A stretch of 64,000 nt of DNA from Streptomyces sp. NBC_00461 (GCF_036013935.1 NZ_CP107902.1:6109001-6173000); one strand, 5' to 3'; positions 47,678-56,899 are shown, numbered from the stretch's first letter. The notes: generated from the letters alone by a model not told the origin. Numbers and translations: made by a program.

Positions 47678-49234
47678 ATGCGTTCGGTTCGCATGCGCAT
47701 TCTCGCGTCGCTTCTGGTACTTGCGGGCGTGGGAGTGGGCGGCTGGCAACTGCTGCCGTCGCAGGAGGACACCGGAAAGACCATCCGGGTCGGCACGACG
47801 GACGAGGTCACGGCGCTCGATCCGGCCGGCGCCTACGACGCGGGCTCCTGGGCGTTGTTCAGCAACGTGTTCCAGTCACTGCTGACCTTCGAGCCGGGCG
47901 GCACCTCGCCGGTGCTCGACGCGGCCCAGAGCTGCGGCTTCAGAGGCAGGCAACTGACCACGTACAGCTGCAGGCTGAAGTCGGGGCTCACCTTCCCCGG
48001 CGGTCGCACGATGACCGCCGAGGACGTCAAGTTCTCCTTCGACCGGGTCAAGGCGATCAAGTCGGACGTCGGCCCGTCCTCCCTGTTCAGCACGCTCCGC
48101 TCGGTGAGCGCGAACGGCCTGACCGTCACCTTCCACCTGTCTTCGCCCGACGCCACCTTCCCGTTCAAGGTGGCCACCGGGGCCGGCTCGATCGTCGACA
48201 GCACCAAGTACCCGAAGGACGGCCTGCGCACCGACGCCGGCGTGGACGGCACCGGACCGTACGAGCTGACGGAGTACACGAAGGGCAAGAAGGCCGTTCT
48301 CGCGCCGAACGAGGACTACAAGGGCGCCCTCAAGGACACCGGCCGGCCCGTAGACCTGCTCTACTACGTCGACTCGGACGCCCTCGACAAGGCCTGGGAC
48401 GCGAAGCGGATCGACGTCGCCACCCGCCAGCTGCCGCCCAAGGTCCTGTCCGGGCTCTCGGCGAGCGACCCCGGCCGGCGTCTGTCCGAGTCCGACAGCT
48501 CCGAGACCCGCAACCTCTACCTCAACACCCGCGCCAGCTCGCCCCTGCACGACGTCAGGGTCCGGCAGGCCATGGCCTGGCTGGTCAACCGCGAGCAGTT
48601 GGCCGCCACGGTGTACGACGGGACCGTCGCCCCGCTGTACTCGCTGATCCCGACGGGCATCACCGGCCACACCACGTCGTTCTTCGACGCCTACCCCAGG
48701 CAGGACGTGAAGAGGGCGAAGGCCCTGCTCACCGAGGCCGGTGTGACGGCGCCCGTCCGCTTCACCTACGGCTACGCCAAGAACCGTGGTTCCTCCGAGG
48801 AGGAGGCCACGGCGCTCAAGAAGCAGCTGGAGGCCGGCGGGCTGTTCAAGGTGACTCTCAAGGGCTACGAGTGGACCGCCTTCCAGGAGCGCTGGGCGTC
48901 CGGAAAGCTGGACGCGTACGCCGTCGGCTGGGTCGCCGACTACCCGGACGCGGACACCTTCGGTGCCCCGCTCGTCGGCACCGGCTCCACCATGAAGACC
49001 GGTTACAGCGACGGGGGCGTCGACCGGCTGATCCAGCAGAGCCGGCAGTACGCCGACCGTGAGGACGCCGCCTCGGACTTCATCACGCTGCAGCGCGACG
49101 CCGCCCGCGATGTGCCGGTCATCCCGCTGTGGCAGGGCAAGGAGTACGTCCTCAGCAACGAGGACGTCGGCGGCGGCCAGTACCTCGACGACGGCACCGG
49201 CGTGTTCCGGCTCTGGAGCCTCACCTGGATCTGA
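47678..49234 (+). CDS. Family 5 extracellular solute (peptide)-binding protein, orphan
   Basis: 518 residues. An uncleaved or Sec-type N-terminal hydrophobic segment (ILASLLVLAGVGVGGWQLL) has no lipobox Cys. The mature part is the SBP_bac_5 fold: RVGTTDEVTALDPAGAYDAGS, GRTMTAEDVKFSFDRVKAI, DGTGPYELTEY, RQAMAWLVNREQLAATVY and WVADYPDADTF. These usually bind oligopeptides for an ABC importer, but no permease or ATPase is adjacent. ATG start behind GGGGGAGGG. It may serve a transporter elsewhere or act as a sensor. Confidence 0.88.
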   Translation: MRSVRMRILASLLVLAGVGVGGWQLLPSQEDTGKTIRVGTTDEVTALDPAGAYDAGSWALFSNVFQSLLTFEPGGTSPVLDAAQSCGFRGRQLTTYSCRLKSGLTFPGGRTMTAEDVKFSFDRVKAIKSDVGPSSLFSTLRSVSANGLTVTFHLSSPDATFPFKVATGAGSIVDSTKYPKDGLRTDAGVDGTGPYELTEYTKGKKAVLAPNEDYKGALKDTGRPVDLLYYVDSDALDKAWDAKRIDVATRQLPPKVLSGLSASDPGRRLSESDSSETRNLYLNTRASSPLHDVRVRQAMAWLVNREQLAATVYDGTVAPLYSLIPTGITGHTTSFFDAYPRQDVKRAKALLTEAGVTAPVRFTYGYAKNRGSSEEEATALKKQLEAGGLFKVTLKGYEWTAFQERWASGKLDAYAVGWVADYPDADTFGAPLVGTGSTMKTGYSDGGVDRLIQQSRQYADREDAASDFITLQRDAARDVPVIPLWQGKEYVLSNEDVGGGQYLDDGTGVFRLWSLTWI

Positions 49235-49330
49235 CGCGAACTCGCGGCATTGACATTCGCCCGAGACACGCCGAAGGCTCACTCCACGCAGGACGATGTG
49301 GCGGAGGTGTGTGTGGGGTGAGGAGCAAAG

Positions 49331-49732
49331 GTGTTGAGACGCAACTCCTTCCGGTTGCCCCGGCATCCGGCTTCCGTCGGTCTGGCCCGGCGCCGGGTCC
49401 GGGACCATCTGGCCGACTGGGGACATCGGCCGGGTGATCCCGCGCTGGCGGACGCGGTGCTGCTGGTGTCCGAGCTGGCGACCAACGTCGTACGCCACGG
49501 GCCGCTCCTTGAGCGGGAGTTCGAGGTGGCCGTGACGGCGCTCGCGGACGGCTCCTGTCTCATAGAGGTGTCGGACGAGGGCCGGACGGAGCCCCGGCTG
49601 CGGCTGGTCCGCGAGGGGGAGGAGACCGGCCGCGGGCTGCATCTGGTGGAGCACGTCGCGGCGGCCTGGGGAGTGTGGAGCAGGGGGAGCCACGGCAAGA
49701 CGGTGTGGGCGCTCGTCATCGCCAACGCCTGA
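49331..49732 (+). CDS. RsbW-like ATP-binding regulatory protein
   Basis: 133-residue GHKL ATPase of the HATPase_c_2 type. N-box LLVSELATNVVRHG, G1-like EVSDEGRTEP and G2 TGRGLHLVEHVAAAWGVW are present, and GKTVWALV closes the fold. Streptomyces paralogues act in anti-sigma or developmental switches; this one has no partner gene nearby. GTG start after GAGGAGC. Converges with the sensor kinase gene, 14 bp between stops. Confidence 0.88.
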   Translation: MLRRNSFRLPRHPASVGLARRRVRDHLADWGHRPGDPALADAVLLVSELATNVVRHGPLLEREFEVAVTALADGSCLIEVSDEGRTEPRLRLVREGEETGRGLHLVEHVAAAWGVWSRGSHGKTVWALVIANA

Positions 49733-49746
49733 GGTGTGCAAGGGAG

Positions 49747-51216
49747 TTACGGGGAGTGCGCCGACCCTGCGGCGGGCCGCGCCGGCAGCGTGACCGTCAC
49801 CGCCAGACCGTCGCCCGGCGAGGTGCGCACCGCCACCTCCCCGCCGTGCGCCTGCACCACGCCCTGCACGATCGCCAGCCCCAGCCCGCTGCCCGCGCCC
49901 CCGGCGGCCCGGAAGAAGCGGTCGAAGATCCGCGCCGCGTCCTCGCAGCCGAGCCCCGGACCCTCGTCCGCGACGCACACCCGAACGACCCCGTTCTTCC
50001 GCTCCACGTCCAGCCGCACCGGCGCATCCGCGGGCGTGTGCGTGCGGGCGTTGCCCACCAGGTTGCCCAGCACCTGTCTGAGCCCCGACTCGTCGGCGTG
50101 CACCAGCAGGGCGCCGTCGGCGCCCACCGTGATGGGCCGCTCCGGCTGCTGCGCCCGCAGGTCCTCGGCCGCGTCCCGTACCAGACGGCTCAGGTCGACG
50201 TTCCTGAAGCGCAGTTCGGGCTGCTGGTCGAGCCGGGCCAGGGTGAGCAGCTCGTCCACCAGCCGCCCCATCCGGTCCGTCTCCGCCAGCACCCGCTCCC
50301 AGGCGCGCTTGCGCTCGTCGGGATCACTGAGCATGCCCCTGTCGTACAGCTGGAGATAACCGCGTATCGCGGACAGCGGGGTGCGCAGCTCGTGCGAGGC
50401 GTCGGCGACGAAGCGGCGCAGCTGGGCCGCGCTGTGCTCGCGCGTGCGGTACGCCGACTCGACCTGGTGGAGCATGGAGTTGAGGGCGAGGCGCAGCTGC
50501 TCGACCTCCTGCGTCGGATGGGTGCTGGAGGGGATGCGCTGGGTCAGGTCGCCCTCGGCGATCGCCGACGACGTCTCCACCATGTCCTCCAGCGGCAGCA
50601 TCCGGCGCCGCACACTGAACAGCGTCAGACAGGCCAGCAGCGCCAGCAGCAGTCCGCCGACGGCGAAATCGAGCCGGAGGGCCTTGCTCATGCCCGCGTG
50701 CAGGGCCTCGGTCGAGGTGGCCATGAGGACGTACTTGCCGTCGGACAGACGCACGGCGGTGACCCGGTACGAGTCGCCGTGCACCGTCACGTCGTGCGGA
50801 TCGGAGTCCCGGGCGAGCGCCTTGGCGTCGTGGACCGAGTGGGCCAGGCCGAGCTGCGCCTCGGTGGGCCTGACGCCCAGAAGACCGACGGCAGCCCCGT
50901 GGCGGTCGACGGCGGTGTAGATCGAGCCCGGTGACGACCGCTCCTTGTTCGTGCCGTCCGGGACCAGCCGGTCGCGGACGAATCCCAGGGCGCTCAGCGA
51001 GTCGATCTGCCGGATCGTGAGCTGCGACTGACCCAGCGAGTCACGCATCCGGGTCAGCTGGGTGTCGACCTGCCCGAGCAGGTAGTACCGCATGCCCATG
51101 AGGCTGACGGCGGTGGTCGCCGCGATGCCGAGGGCGAGCAGGGCGACGTTCGCCAGGGTCAGCTTGGCGCGCAGGGAGTGCACGCCACGCTTGCAGCGGA
51201 TGCGTGGGGTCCTCAT
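49747..51216 (-). CDS. Two-component sensor histidine kinase
   Basis: 489 residues. A helix at ~20-40 and another at ~195-215 flank an external sensor region of ~150 residues. A HAMP segment follows, then the H-box VADASHELRTPLSAI with His275, an N-box region (LRQVLGNLVGNARTHT), DEGPGLGC, FDRFFRA and GSGLGLAIVQGV. The ATG start overlaps the response regulator stop by 4 bp (ATGA). The signal is unknown. It probably controls the divergent MMPL transporter through its partner regulator. Confidence 0.95.
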   Translation of the reverse strand: MRTPRIRCKRGVHSLRAKLTLANVALLALGIAATTAVSLMGMRYYLLGQVDTQLTRMRDSLGQSQLTIRQIDSLSALGFVRDRLVPDGTNKERSSPGSIYTAVDRHGAAVGLLGVRPTEAQLGLAHSVHDAKALARDSDPHDVTVHGDSYRVTAVRLSDGKYVLMATSTEALHAGMSKALRLDFAVGGLLLALLACLTLFSVRRRMLPLEDMVETSSAIAEGDLTQRIPSSTHPTQEVEQLRLALNSMLHQVESAYRTREHSAAQLRRFVADASHELRTPLSAIRGYLQLYDRGMLSDPDERKRAWERVLAETDRMGRLVDELLTLARLDQQPELRFRNVDLSRLVRDAAEDLRAQQPERPITVGADGALLVHADESGLRQVLGNLVGNARTHTPADAPVRLDVERKNGVVRVCVADEGPGLGCEDAARIFDRFFRAAGGAGSGLGLAIVQGVVQAHGGEVAVRTSPGDGLAVTVTLPARPAAGSAHSP

Positions 51217-51902
51217 GCCAGCCCGTATCCCACACCGCGCCGCGTGGTGATCATCGGTGGCCCCAGGGCGTCCAGCTTGCGGCGCAGATAGCTGATGTAC
51301 GTCTCGACCACGGTCGACTCGGGCGGCGTGTGCTCGTACTGCCAGACGTGGCGCAGGAGTTGCTCCTTGGGCACGATCCGGCCGCCGTTGCGCACGAGGA
51401 AGCGCAGCAGGGCGTACTCGGTGGGGGTGAGTTCGACGGTGCGGCCCGCGCGGTGGACGCTGTACGTCGTCTCGTCCAGCTCCAGGTCGCCGTACCTCAG
51501 GGGTGGCCGCTGCGGCAGGACGTCGGCCGTGCGGGTGCGCCGCAGGACCGCGGTGACGCGGGCGACGACCTCGTCGATGTTGAACGGCTTGGTGATGTAG
51601 TCGTCGCCGAAGCCGAGCGCGCCGACCACCTCCGCGGGCGAGTCGCGGGCGGTGAGGAACACCAGCGCCAGGTCGGGCCGCCTCGCGCGCAGCTCGCGGC
51701 CCAGGGCCCGCCCGTCCCCGTCCGGGAGCATGACGTCGAGCAGCGCCGCGTCCGGCCGGGTGCGCTCGGCCAGCGCCAGGGCCTCGCGGACGGTGCCCGC
51801 GATCATCACCTCGAACCGGTGGTAGCGCAGGGCGATGGCGAGGACGTCCGCGATGCTCGGTTCGTCCTCCACCACCAGCACGGTGCCTGGAGCCGTCGTC
51901 AT
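51213..51902 (-). CDS. OmpR-type response regulator
   Basis: 229 residues. Receiver domain with acidic pocket VVEDEPS, phospho-acceptor Asp56 (LLDVMLPDGDG) and the conserved Lys in TKPFN. The C-terminal winged helix contains VELTPTEYALLRFLVRNGG and STVVETYISYLRRKLD. The stop overlaps the sensor kinase gene. It diverges from the MMPL transporter gene with ~160 bp between, a likely target. No specific regulon is known from sequence. Confidence 0.96.
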   Translation of the reverse strand: MTTAPGTVLVVEDEPSIADVLAIALRYHRFEVMIAGTVREALALAERTRPDAALLDVMLPDGDGRALGRELRARRPDLALVFLTARDSPAEVVGALGFGDDYITKPFNIDEVVARVTAVLRRTRTADVLPQRPPLRYGDLELDETTYSVHRAGRTVELTPTEYALLRFLVRNGGRIVPKEQLLRHVWQYEHTPPESTVVETYISYLRRKLDALGPPMITTRRGVGYGLA

Positions 51903-52060
51903 GCCCCCAGTATCGGGCGGCCCACTGACAGTCGGGCCGGATCGGTCTTTGGAGTTCCTTGAGAGTCATGGGCGCCCGGTGTCCACGCGTGCGTGCCGCC
52001 GCCAATCCTGGTGCCCAGGACCTGGGGGACCAACCGACGACCGACAAAGGAGCGTTGAAC

Positions 52061-54478
52061 GTGGCGGCATTGGCACGGTGGTGCTATCGGCACCGGCTGG
52101 TGGTCCTGTTGCTGTGGGTGGGGGCGTTGTTCGGGCTGGGCTTCTCGGCCTCCGCGGCGGGCACGAACTACGCGAACGTGTTCTCCCTCCCCGACACGGA
52201 CTCCAAGAGCGCGTACGACCTGATGGAGAAGGCCTTCCCGAACACCTCGGGCGACACCGACACGGTGGTGTGGAAGGTCGACGGCGGCTCGGTGAAGGAC
52301 CGGGCGGTGAAGGACCGGATCCAGCCGGCCCTGGACAGAATCGCGAAGATGTCCGGCGTCGGTGAGGTGACCAGCGCCTACGCCGGAGCCCGGGGCGCGG
52401 CCCAGATCAGCGGCGACGGCAGGATCGCGTACGCCCAGCTGACCTTCACCCAACGCGCGAACGAGGTGCCCAAGGACCTCGTCCAGAACGTCATCGACAC
52501 CGCGCGGGACGCCGAACGCGGCGGACTGCAGGTCGAGTTGGGCGGGCAGGCCATCCAGCGGGTCCAGGAGCCGCCACAGGGCCTGTCGGAGATGGTCGGC
52601 ATCGTCGCGGCGGCCGTCGTGCTGTTCCTCGCCTTCGGCTCGCTCTTCGCGATGCTGCTGCCGATCGCCATCGCGGTCTTCGGCGTCGGCATGGGCCTCT
52701 TCTCCACCCAACTCATCAGCCACGCCACCGACATCCCCGACATAGCCCCGCTGCTCGCGTCCCTGATCGGCCTCGGCGTCGGCATCGACTACGCCCTGTT
52801 CATCGTCACCCGGCACCGGCGCGGCATCCAACGCGGCTTGGCCCCCGAGGAGGCGGCCGTCACGGCGCTCAACACCTCGGGTCGGGCGGTGCTGTTCGCG
52901 GGCGGCACGGTGTGCATCGCGCTCGCCGGCATGCTCGTGACGCGACTGCACTTCCTGGACGGCGTGGTCATCGGCACCTCGATCACGGTCGTGCTGAGCG
53001 TGCTGGCGGCCACCACCCTGCTCCCGGCCCTGCTCGGCCTCCTCGGCCCACGCGTCCTCAGCCGCCGCCAGCGCCGCCGGCTCGCGGCCAGTGGGCCCGA
53101 GCCGGAGGGGGTGAGCGGCATGGCGGCACGCTGGTCGTCGAACGTGCAGAAGCGCCCCCGCAGGATCGCCGCCCTCGCCCTGGTCGTGATGGCCGTCCTC
53201 GCCATCCCCGTGCTGTCACTCCGCCTCGGCGCCACCGACCAGGGCAACGACGACGCGTCGACGACCACCAGGAAGGCGTACGACCTGCTGGCCGAGGGCT
53301 TCGGGCCCGGCTTCAACGGCCCGCTCCAGGTGGTCTCCGAGAGCGGCGACACCGCCACCCTCGTCAAGGGCATCCAGTCGACACCGGGGGTCGCCCGGGT
53401 CGCCGCACTGCCGCCCGCGAAGGGCGTGACGGTCATCCAGGTCGTGCCGAAGACGTCACCGCAGTCCAAGGAGACGGACGACCTGATCGACACGCTGCGG
53501 GACGACGTGATCCCGCGGGCCGGTGCGCAGGCGCACGTGGGCGGCGTGACAGCCGTCTCGAAGGACTTCGCGTCGGTCACGGGCGACCGCCTGCCCCTGT
53601 TCATCGCGACGATCATCGGCCTCGGGTTCCTGCTCCTGCTGGTCGCCTTCCGCTCCCTGGTGGTCCCGCTGACGGCGGCTCTGATGAACCTGATCGCCGC
53701 GGCCGCCTCCTTCGGCGTCCTCGTCGCGGTCTTCCAGTGGGGCTGGGGCCTGGACCTGCTCGGCCTCGGCAAGGAGGGCCCGATCAACGCCTTCCTGCCC
53801 GTCATCATGCTGTCGTTGCTGTTCGGGCTGTCGATGGACTACCAGGTGTTCCTGGTGAGCCGGATGCACGAGGAGTGGGTGCACACGCGGGACAACGCGC
53901 GCGCGGTGCGCGTCGGCCTCGCGGAGACCAGCCGGGTCATCAACTCCGCGGCCCTGATCATGGTCTGCGTGTTCCTGGCGTTCGTCCTGAGCGGCGACTC
54001 GGGGGCGGCGACGGCGGGCGTGGGCCTGGCCGCCGCCGTGGCCCTGGACGCGTTCATCCTCCGTACGGCTCTGGTGCCGGCCGCGATGCATCTGCTCGGC
54101 GACTCCAACTGGTGGCTGCCGGCGTGGCTGGAGAAGCGGCTGCCGCACCTGGCGGTCGAGCCGAAGGAGGACGCGGAGGCCTCGTCGTCGGCCGCGGAGG
54201 GCCCTGCCTCGGTGGTCCACGGCTTCATCCGCACCGCCGACGGTGAGCCGGTGGACGGCGCCTCGGTGACGCTGCTGTCGAAGGGCGGACGCCAGCTGGA
54301 CCGGGTGACGTCGCTGGCGGACGGCTCGTACATCGTGTCGGTGCCGGCTCCGGGGACGTATCTGCTGGCGACGACCGCGACGTCCTACGGCTCCCGCGCG
54401 GCACACGTCGTGGTGGCGGACGGACCGCAGGTGTACGACGTGGAGCTGGCGGAAGGGGAGGTGGACGCGGTCAATTAG
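52061..54478 (+). CDS. MMPL/RND-type transporter with C-terminal carboxypeptidase-regulatory-like domain
   Basis: 805 residues. Twelve membrane helices in two repeats of 1+5 with large external loops, the MMPL layout (LIGLGVGIDYALFIVTRHRRG in the first half and SLLFGLSMDYQVFLVSRMHEEW in the second). After the last helix comes an ~90-residue beta-rich domain (VHGFIRTADGEPVDGASVTL ... LADGSYIVSVPAPGTYLLAT) like carboxypeptidase regulatory domains. Probably exports lipids or drugs. GTG start after AAAGGAGCG; earlier in-frame starts lie in the promoter. Divergent from the two-component genes; its end overlaps the Uma2 gene by 8 bp. Confidence 0.92.
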   Translation: MAALARWCYRHRLVVLLLWVGALFGLGFSASAAGTNYANVFSLPDTDSKSAYDLMEKAFPNTSGDTDTVVWKVDGGSVKDRAVKDRIQPALDRIAKMSGVGEVTSAYAGARGAAQISGDGRIAYAQLTFTQRANEVPKDLVQNVIDTARDAERGGLQVELGGQAIQRVQEPPQGLSEMVGIVAAAVVLFLAFGSLFAMLLPIAIAVFGVGMGLFSTQLISHATDIPDIAPLLASLIGLGVGIDYALFIVTRHRRGIQRGLAPEEAAVTALNTSGRAVLFAGGTVCIALAGMLVTRLHFLDGVVIGTSITVVLSVLAATTLLPALLGLLGPRVLSRRQRRRLAASGPEPEGVSGMAARWSSNVQKRPRRIAALALVVMAVLAIPVLSLRLGATDQGNDDASTTTRKAYDLLAEGFGPGFNGPLQVVSESGDTATLVKGIQSTPGVARVAALPPAKGVTVIQVVPKTSPQSKETDDLIDTLRDDVIPRAGAQAHVGGVTAVSKDFASVTGDRLPLFIATIIGLGFLLLLVAFRSLVVPLTAALMNLIAAAASFGVLVAVFQWGWGLDLLGLGKEGPINAFLPVIMLSLLFGLSMDYQVFLVSRMHEEWVHTRDNARAVRVGLAETSRVINSAALIMVCVFLAFVLSGDSGAATAGVGLAAAVALDAFILRTALVPAAMHLLGDSNWWLPAWLEKRLPHLAVEPKEDAEASSSAAEGPASVVHGFIRTADGEPVDGASVTLLSKGGRQLDRVTSLADGSYIVSVPAPGTYLLATTATSYGSRAAHVVVADGPQVYDVELAEGEVDAVN

Positions 54479-55079
54479 CCTTCTGCTGCGCGGCCTTGAG
54501 GATCCGGTCGACGTCGAGGGTGACCTCGGCGCCGATCGACGCGGGCAGTGTGACGGTCTCGCCGGGAGAGTACGGGCGGTGGTTCTCGTAGGCATCCCCG
54601 GCGGGGCCGGTGAGGACGTGGAGGCGTTGGTGCTTGCGGTCGACGATGACGTAGACCGGGATCTTGCCGCTCGCGTACGCCTTGACCTTGTCGCGCAGGT
54701 CGGTGCGGTAGTTGCTGGAGGTCACCTCCAGGACCAGGCGGAAACAGACGGGGTCGTAGCAGTTGTTCTCGGCGAGGTGGTCCTGGTAATCGGCGTCGAC
54801 CAGGGAGAGATCGGGGATGCAGTAGTCCTCGGTGCCGGTCGGCAGCCATAGGCCCAGGCCCTGGATCAGCCTCGACTCCACTCCGTGCAGACCCGCGCTC
54901 GCGAAAAGCAGCAGGAGGTCGGTCAGGACATCGCCATGAGGGCCGTCCGGGGGCGGAGCCACGAGGATCTGGCCTCCGATGATCTCGACGCGGTAACCCG
55001 GAAGCCGCTCCATGAGCCGGTTCGCCTCCGCGATCAGCGGACGGTCGCCGTGGGGCCGCTCGACGGATGCTGCGGACAT
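54471..55079 (-). CDS. Uma2 family protein (DUF820, PD-(D/E)XK-like)
   Basis: 202 residues. The Uma2/DUF820 pattern is clear: IIGGQILVAPPPDGPHGDVLTDL, DYCIPDLSLVDADY and LVLEVTSSNYRTDLRDKVKAYAS, which provide the Asp, Glu and Lys of a restriction-endonuclease-like fold. Many copies occur in Streptomyces and cyanobacteria; nuclease function is presumed, not shown. ATG start with AGGAGG. Convergent with the MMPL gene, overlapping by 8 bp. Confidence 0.9.
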   Translation of the reverse strand: MSAASVERPHGDRPLIAEANRLMERLPGYRVEIIGGQILVAPPPDGPHGDVLTDLLLLFASAGLHGVESRLIQGLGLWLPTGTEDYCIPDLSLVDADYQDHLAENNCYDPVCFRLVLEVTSSNYRTDLRDKVKAYASGKIPVYVIVDRKHQRLHVLTGPAGDAYENHRPYSPGETVTLPASIGAEVTLDVDRILKAAQQKAN

Positions 55080-55169
55080 CGCGTGCCTCCTGTGGGCTGG
55101 TGTCGAGAGCATCATCGTAGGCAGGCGGAGGACCAGGTGTCCCGTTCGAACCGCTTCACCCGAAAGTGA

Positions 55170-55916
55170 TCACTCGCCGCGCTTCTCCCTGCCCCCCGGA
55201 TCCGGCAGCACCCTGGTCATCCCCGGCAGGAAGTCCGTGAACAGCTCGTGCACCTCGCGCACCAGCGGCCGCAGCACCCGGAACCGGGCCAGCGACACAC
55301 CGCGAGCCGTCAGCCGCGCCCCCCGCTCGGCCAGCCGGTAGCTGCGCTCCCGCCCGTCCGTCCGGTCGAAGATCCAGTACAGCACGAGCCCCATCTGGGC
55401 GAGCCACATCAACTCGGGCAGGACATCCCGGAGTTCGTCCGGAACCTTGGTCTTCGTCGCCCCCGCCAGCACCTCGCGGTGGACGGAGATCGCCTCCATG
55501 CGCGCGTGCTCCGACTCGGGGGAGAAGGGGCTGAGCGGGCTGTCCGGATCGGCGGCGTTCTTGAAGAACTGCACCGCGAACTCGTGGTACGGCGTCGCGA
55601 TGTCCAGCCACGCCTTCAGGACGCCCGCGAGCCGCGCCTCCAGATCGGTCTCCCGGTCCAGGACCTCCCGGATAGCCACCCGGTGCTCGGCGGCGAGCCG
55701 GTCGTAGAAGCCCTGGATCAGGTGTTCCTTGCCGGCGAAGTAGTAGTACGCGTTGCCGACGGAGACCCCGGCCTCCTGGGCGATGGCCCGCATCGTCGTC
55801 TTCTCGTAGCCCCGCTCCTGGAACAGCCGCATCGCGGTCTCCAGGATCAGCGCACGGGTCTGCTCGGACTTGGTCGGGTTGCCGCCCCCGTCGGGGCCGT
55901 CGTTCTTCGCAGGCAC
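55170..55916 (-). CDS. TetR family regulator
   Basis: 248 residues. An N-terminal TetR HTH is evident (LILETAMRLFQERGYEKTTMRAIAQEAGVSVGNAYYYFAGKEHLI). The rest is a helical ligand-binding domain, larger than average, containing MWLAQMGLVLYWIFDRTDGRERS. The GTG start and the neighbouring gene's stop are 11 bp apart, so it can be read as the last gene of the 56.8-55.2 kb unit. Twin TTGAACGCGTTCAA sites upstream of that unit are its natural candidate operators. Confidence 0.92.
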   Translation of the reverse strand: MPAKNDGPDGGGNPTKSEQTRALILETAMRLFQERGYEKTTMRAIAQEAGVSVGNAYYYFAGKEHLIQGFYDRLAAEHRVAIREVLDRETDLEARLAGVLKAWLDIATPYHEFAVQFFKNAADPDSPLSPFSPESEHARMEAISVHREVLAGATKTKVPDELRDVLPELMWLAQMGLVLYWIFDRTDGRERSYRLAERGARLTARGVSLARFRVLRPLVREVHELFTDFLPGMTRVLPDPGGREKRGE

Positions 55917-55927
55917 GGAAGGACAGC

Positions 55928-56404
55928 CTACGGGGTGACGCAGGAGCTGCCGTCACAGCCGGGTGCGCTGTACGTCCAGCCCTGCCTCGGGTCGTAGGCC
56001 CACCCGTCCGCACTGCGGTACACCTGCCTGCCCCGCTGCGCGCCCCGCCACTTCGCCGCAGCCAGCACCGCTCCTTTGGCGAGCTTCGCCCCCGCCGGTG
56101 TGCTGAGCCGGTGGGCGAGCGGCCGGTGTTCGCGCAGTGCCCACAGGGTGACGATCCAGGCGGCGGCGGAGCGGTAGACCTGACCCGCGTCGCCGACGAC
56201 GGTGATGTCGTCGAGGGTGGCGCGGTGGTCGAGCGCGGGAAAGCGGCGCCGGGCCTGCTCCGATCCGGCGGGCAGGAGCTCCAACGGCACGAGCTGCGGC
56301 TGTCGTACGAGCCAGTCGCGCAGGAAGGTGCACAGCGAGCACTCGGCGTCGTACAGGAGGGTGAGCCGGCGGACCGGGACCCGGTCCGCCGTGGGGGTGC
56401 TCAT
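55928..56404 (-). CDS. DUF393 (DCC family thiol-disulfide-like) protein
   Basis: 158 residues. The family motif LLYDAECSLCTFLRDWLV with a CXXC near the N-terminus defines DUF393, a thioredoxin-like group of unknown partner. TVVGDAGQVYRSAAAWIVTLWAL is also typical. A C-terminal addition ends in CDGSSC. The ATG follows GAGGGAC and lies 5 bp after the membrane-protein stop. It is probably co-regulated with its neighbours through the twin palindromes. Confidence 0.85.
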   Translation of the reverse strand: MSTPTADRVPVRRLTLLYDAECSLCTFLRDWLVRQPQLVPLELLPAGSEQARRRFPALDHRATLDDITVVGDAGQVYRSAAAWIVTLWALREHRPLAHRLSTPAGAKLAKGAVLAAAKWRGAQRGRQVYRSADGWAYDPRQGWTYSAPGCDGSSCVTP

Positions 56405-56409
56405 GTCCC

Positions 56410-56805
56410 TCACGCCCCGACCCAGTCCTGCGGCGCGACCGGGGGCACCTGCTCCCGCTCCATCAGCCCACGCCGCCGGATCCGGTTGAGGACGTACACG
56501 TTGCCCAGGTGCATCACGCCGAGCACCAGCAGCACCACGCCGAGCTTGGTCGACAGGGCCTCGAAGATCTGGCGGGTGTCCTCGATGGTCTCGTTGCCGC
56601 TCAGGTAGAGGGCGACGAAGCCGAGGTTCACGAGGTAGAAGCCGACCACCAGGAGGTGGTTGACGGCCTCGGCGAGCTTCTCGTTCCCCTGCAGCACGTC
56701 GGCGAGGAAGATCCGCCCGTTGCGGCTGAGCGTGCGGGCCACCCAGATGGTCAGCGCGATGCTGACCAGCAGGTATATGACGTAGGCGACGACCGTGCGG
56801 TCCAT
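56410..56805 (-). CDS. Small membrane protein of unknown function, TetR-operon leader
   Basis: 131 residues with three helices (VVAYVIYLLVSIALTIWVA, VNHLLVVGFYLVNLGFVALYL, LGVVLLVLGVMHLGNVYVL). GNVYVLNRIRRRG near the end is conserved in actinobacterial relatives. Start is the ATG of MDRTVV behind AGAGGTGGGG; a longer frame reads back through both operators. It leads the unit with the DUF393 protein and TetR gene. Function unknown. Confidence 0.8.
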   Translation of the reverse strand: MDRTVVAYVIYLLVSIALTIWVARTLSRNGRIFLADVLQGNEKLAEAVNHLLVVGFYLVNLGFVALYLSGNETIEDTRQIFEALSTKLGVVLLVLGVMHLGNVYVLNRIRRRGLMEREQVPPVAPQDWVGA

Positions 56806-56818
56806 GCCCCACCTCTTC

Positions 56819-56832
56819 TTGAACGCGTTCAA
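56819..56832 (-). promoter_or_regulatory. Operator palindrome, proximal copy
   Basis: TTGAACGCGTTCAA, a perfect 14-bp palindrome 13 bp before the start codon of the three-TM protein, overlapping its ribosome-binding region. Identical to the copy at 56864-56877. Confidence 0.75.
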
Positions 56833-56863
56833 AACGCTGACAGAGATGACTGTAGACCTGTTT

Positions 56864-56877
56864 TTGAACGCGTTCAA
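56864..56877 (-). promoter_or_regulatory. Operator palindrome, distal copy
   Basis: Second perfect TTGAACGCGTTCAA, centre 45 bp from the first, i.e. about four helical turns, so both can face the same side. A TACAGT resembling a -10 lies between. Consistent with cooperative TetR binding. Confidence 0.75.
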
Positions 56878-56899
56878 GCTGGAGAGGGCCTCAATGGCG

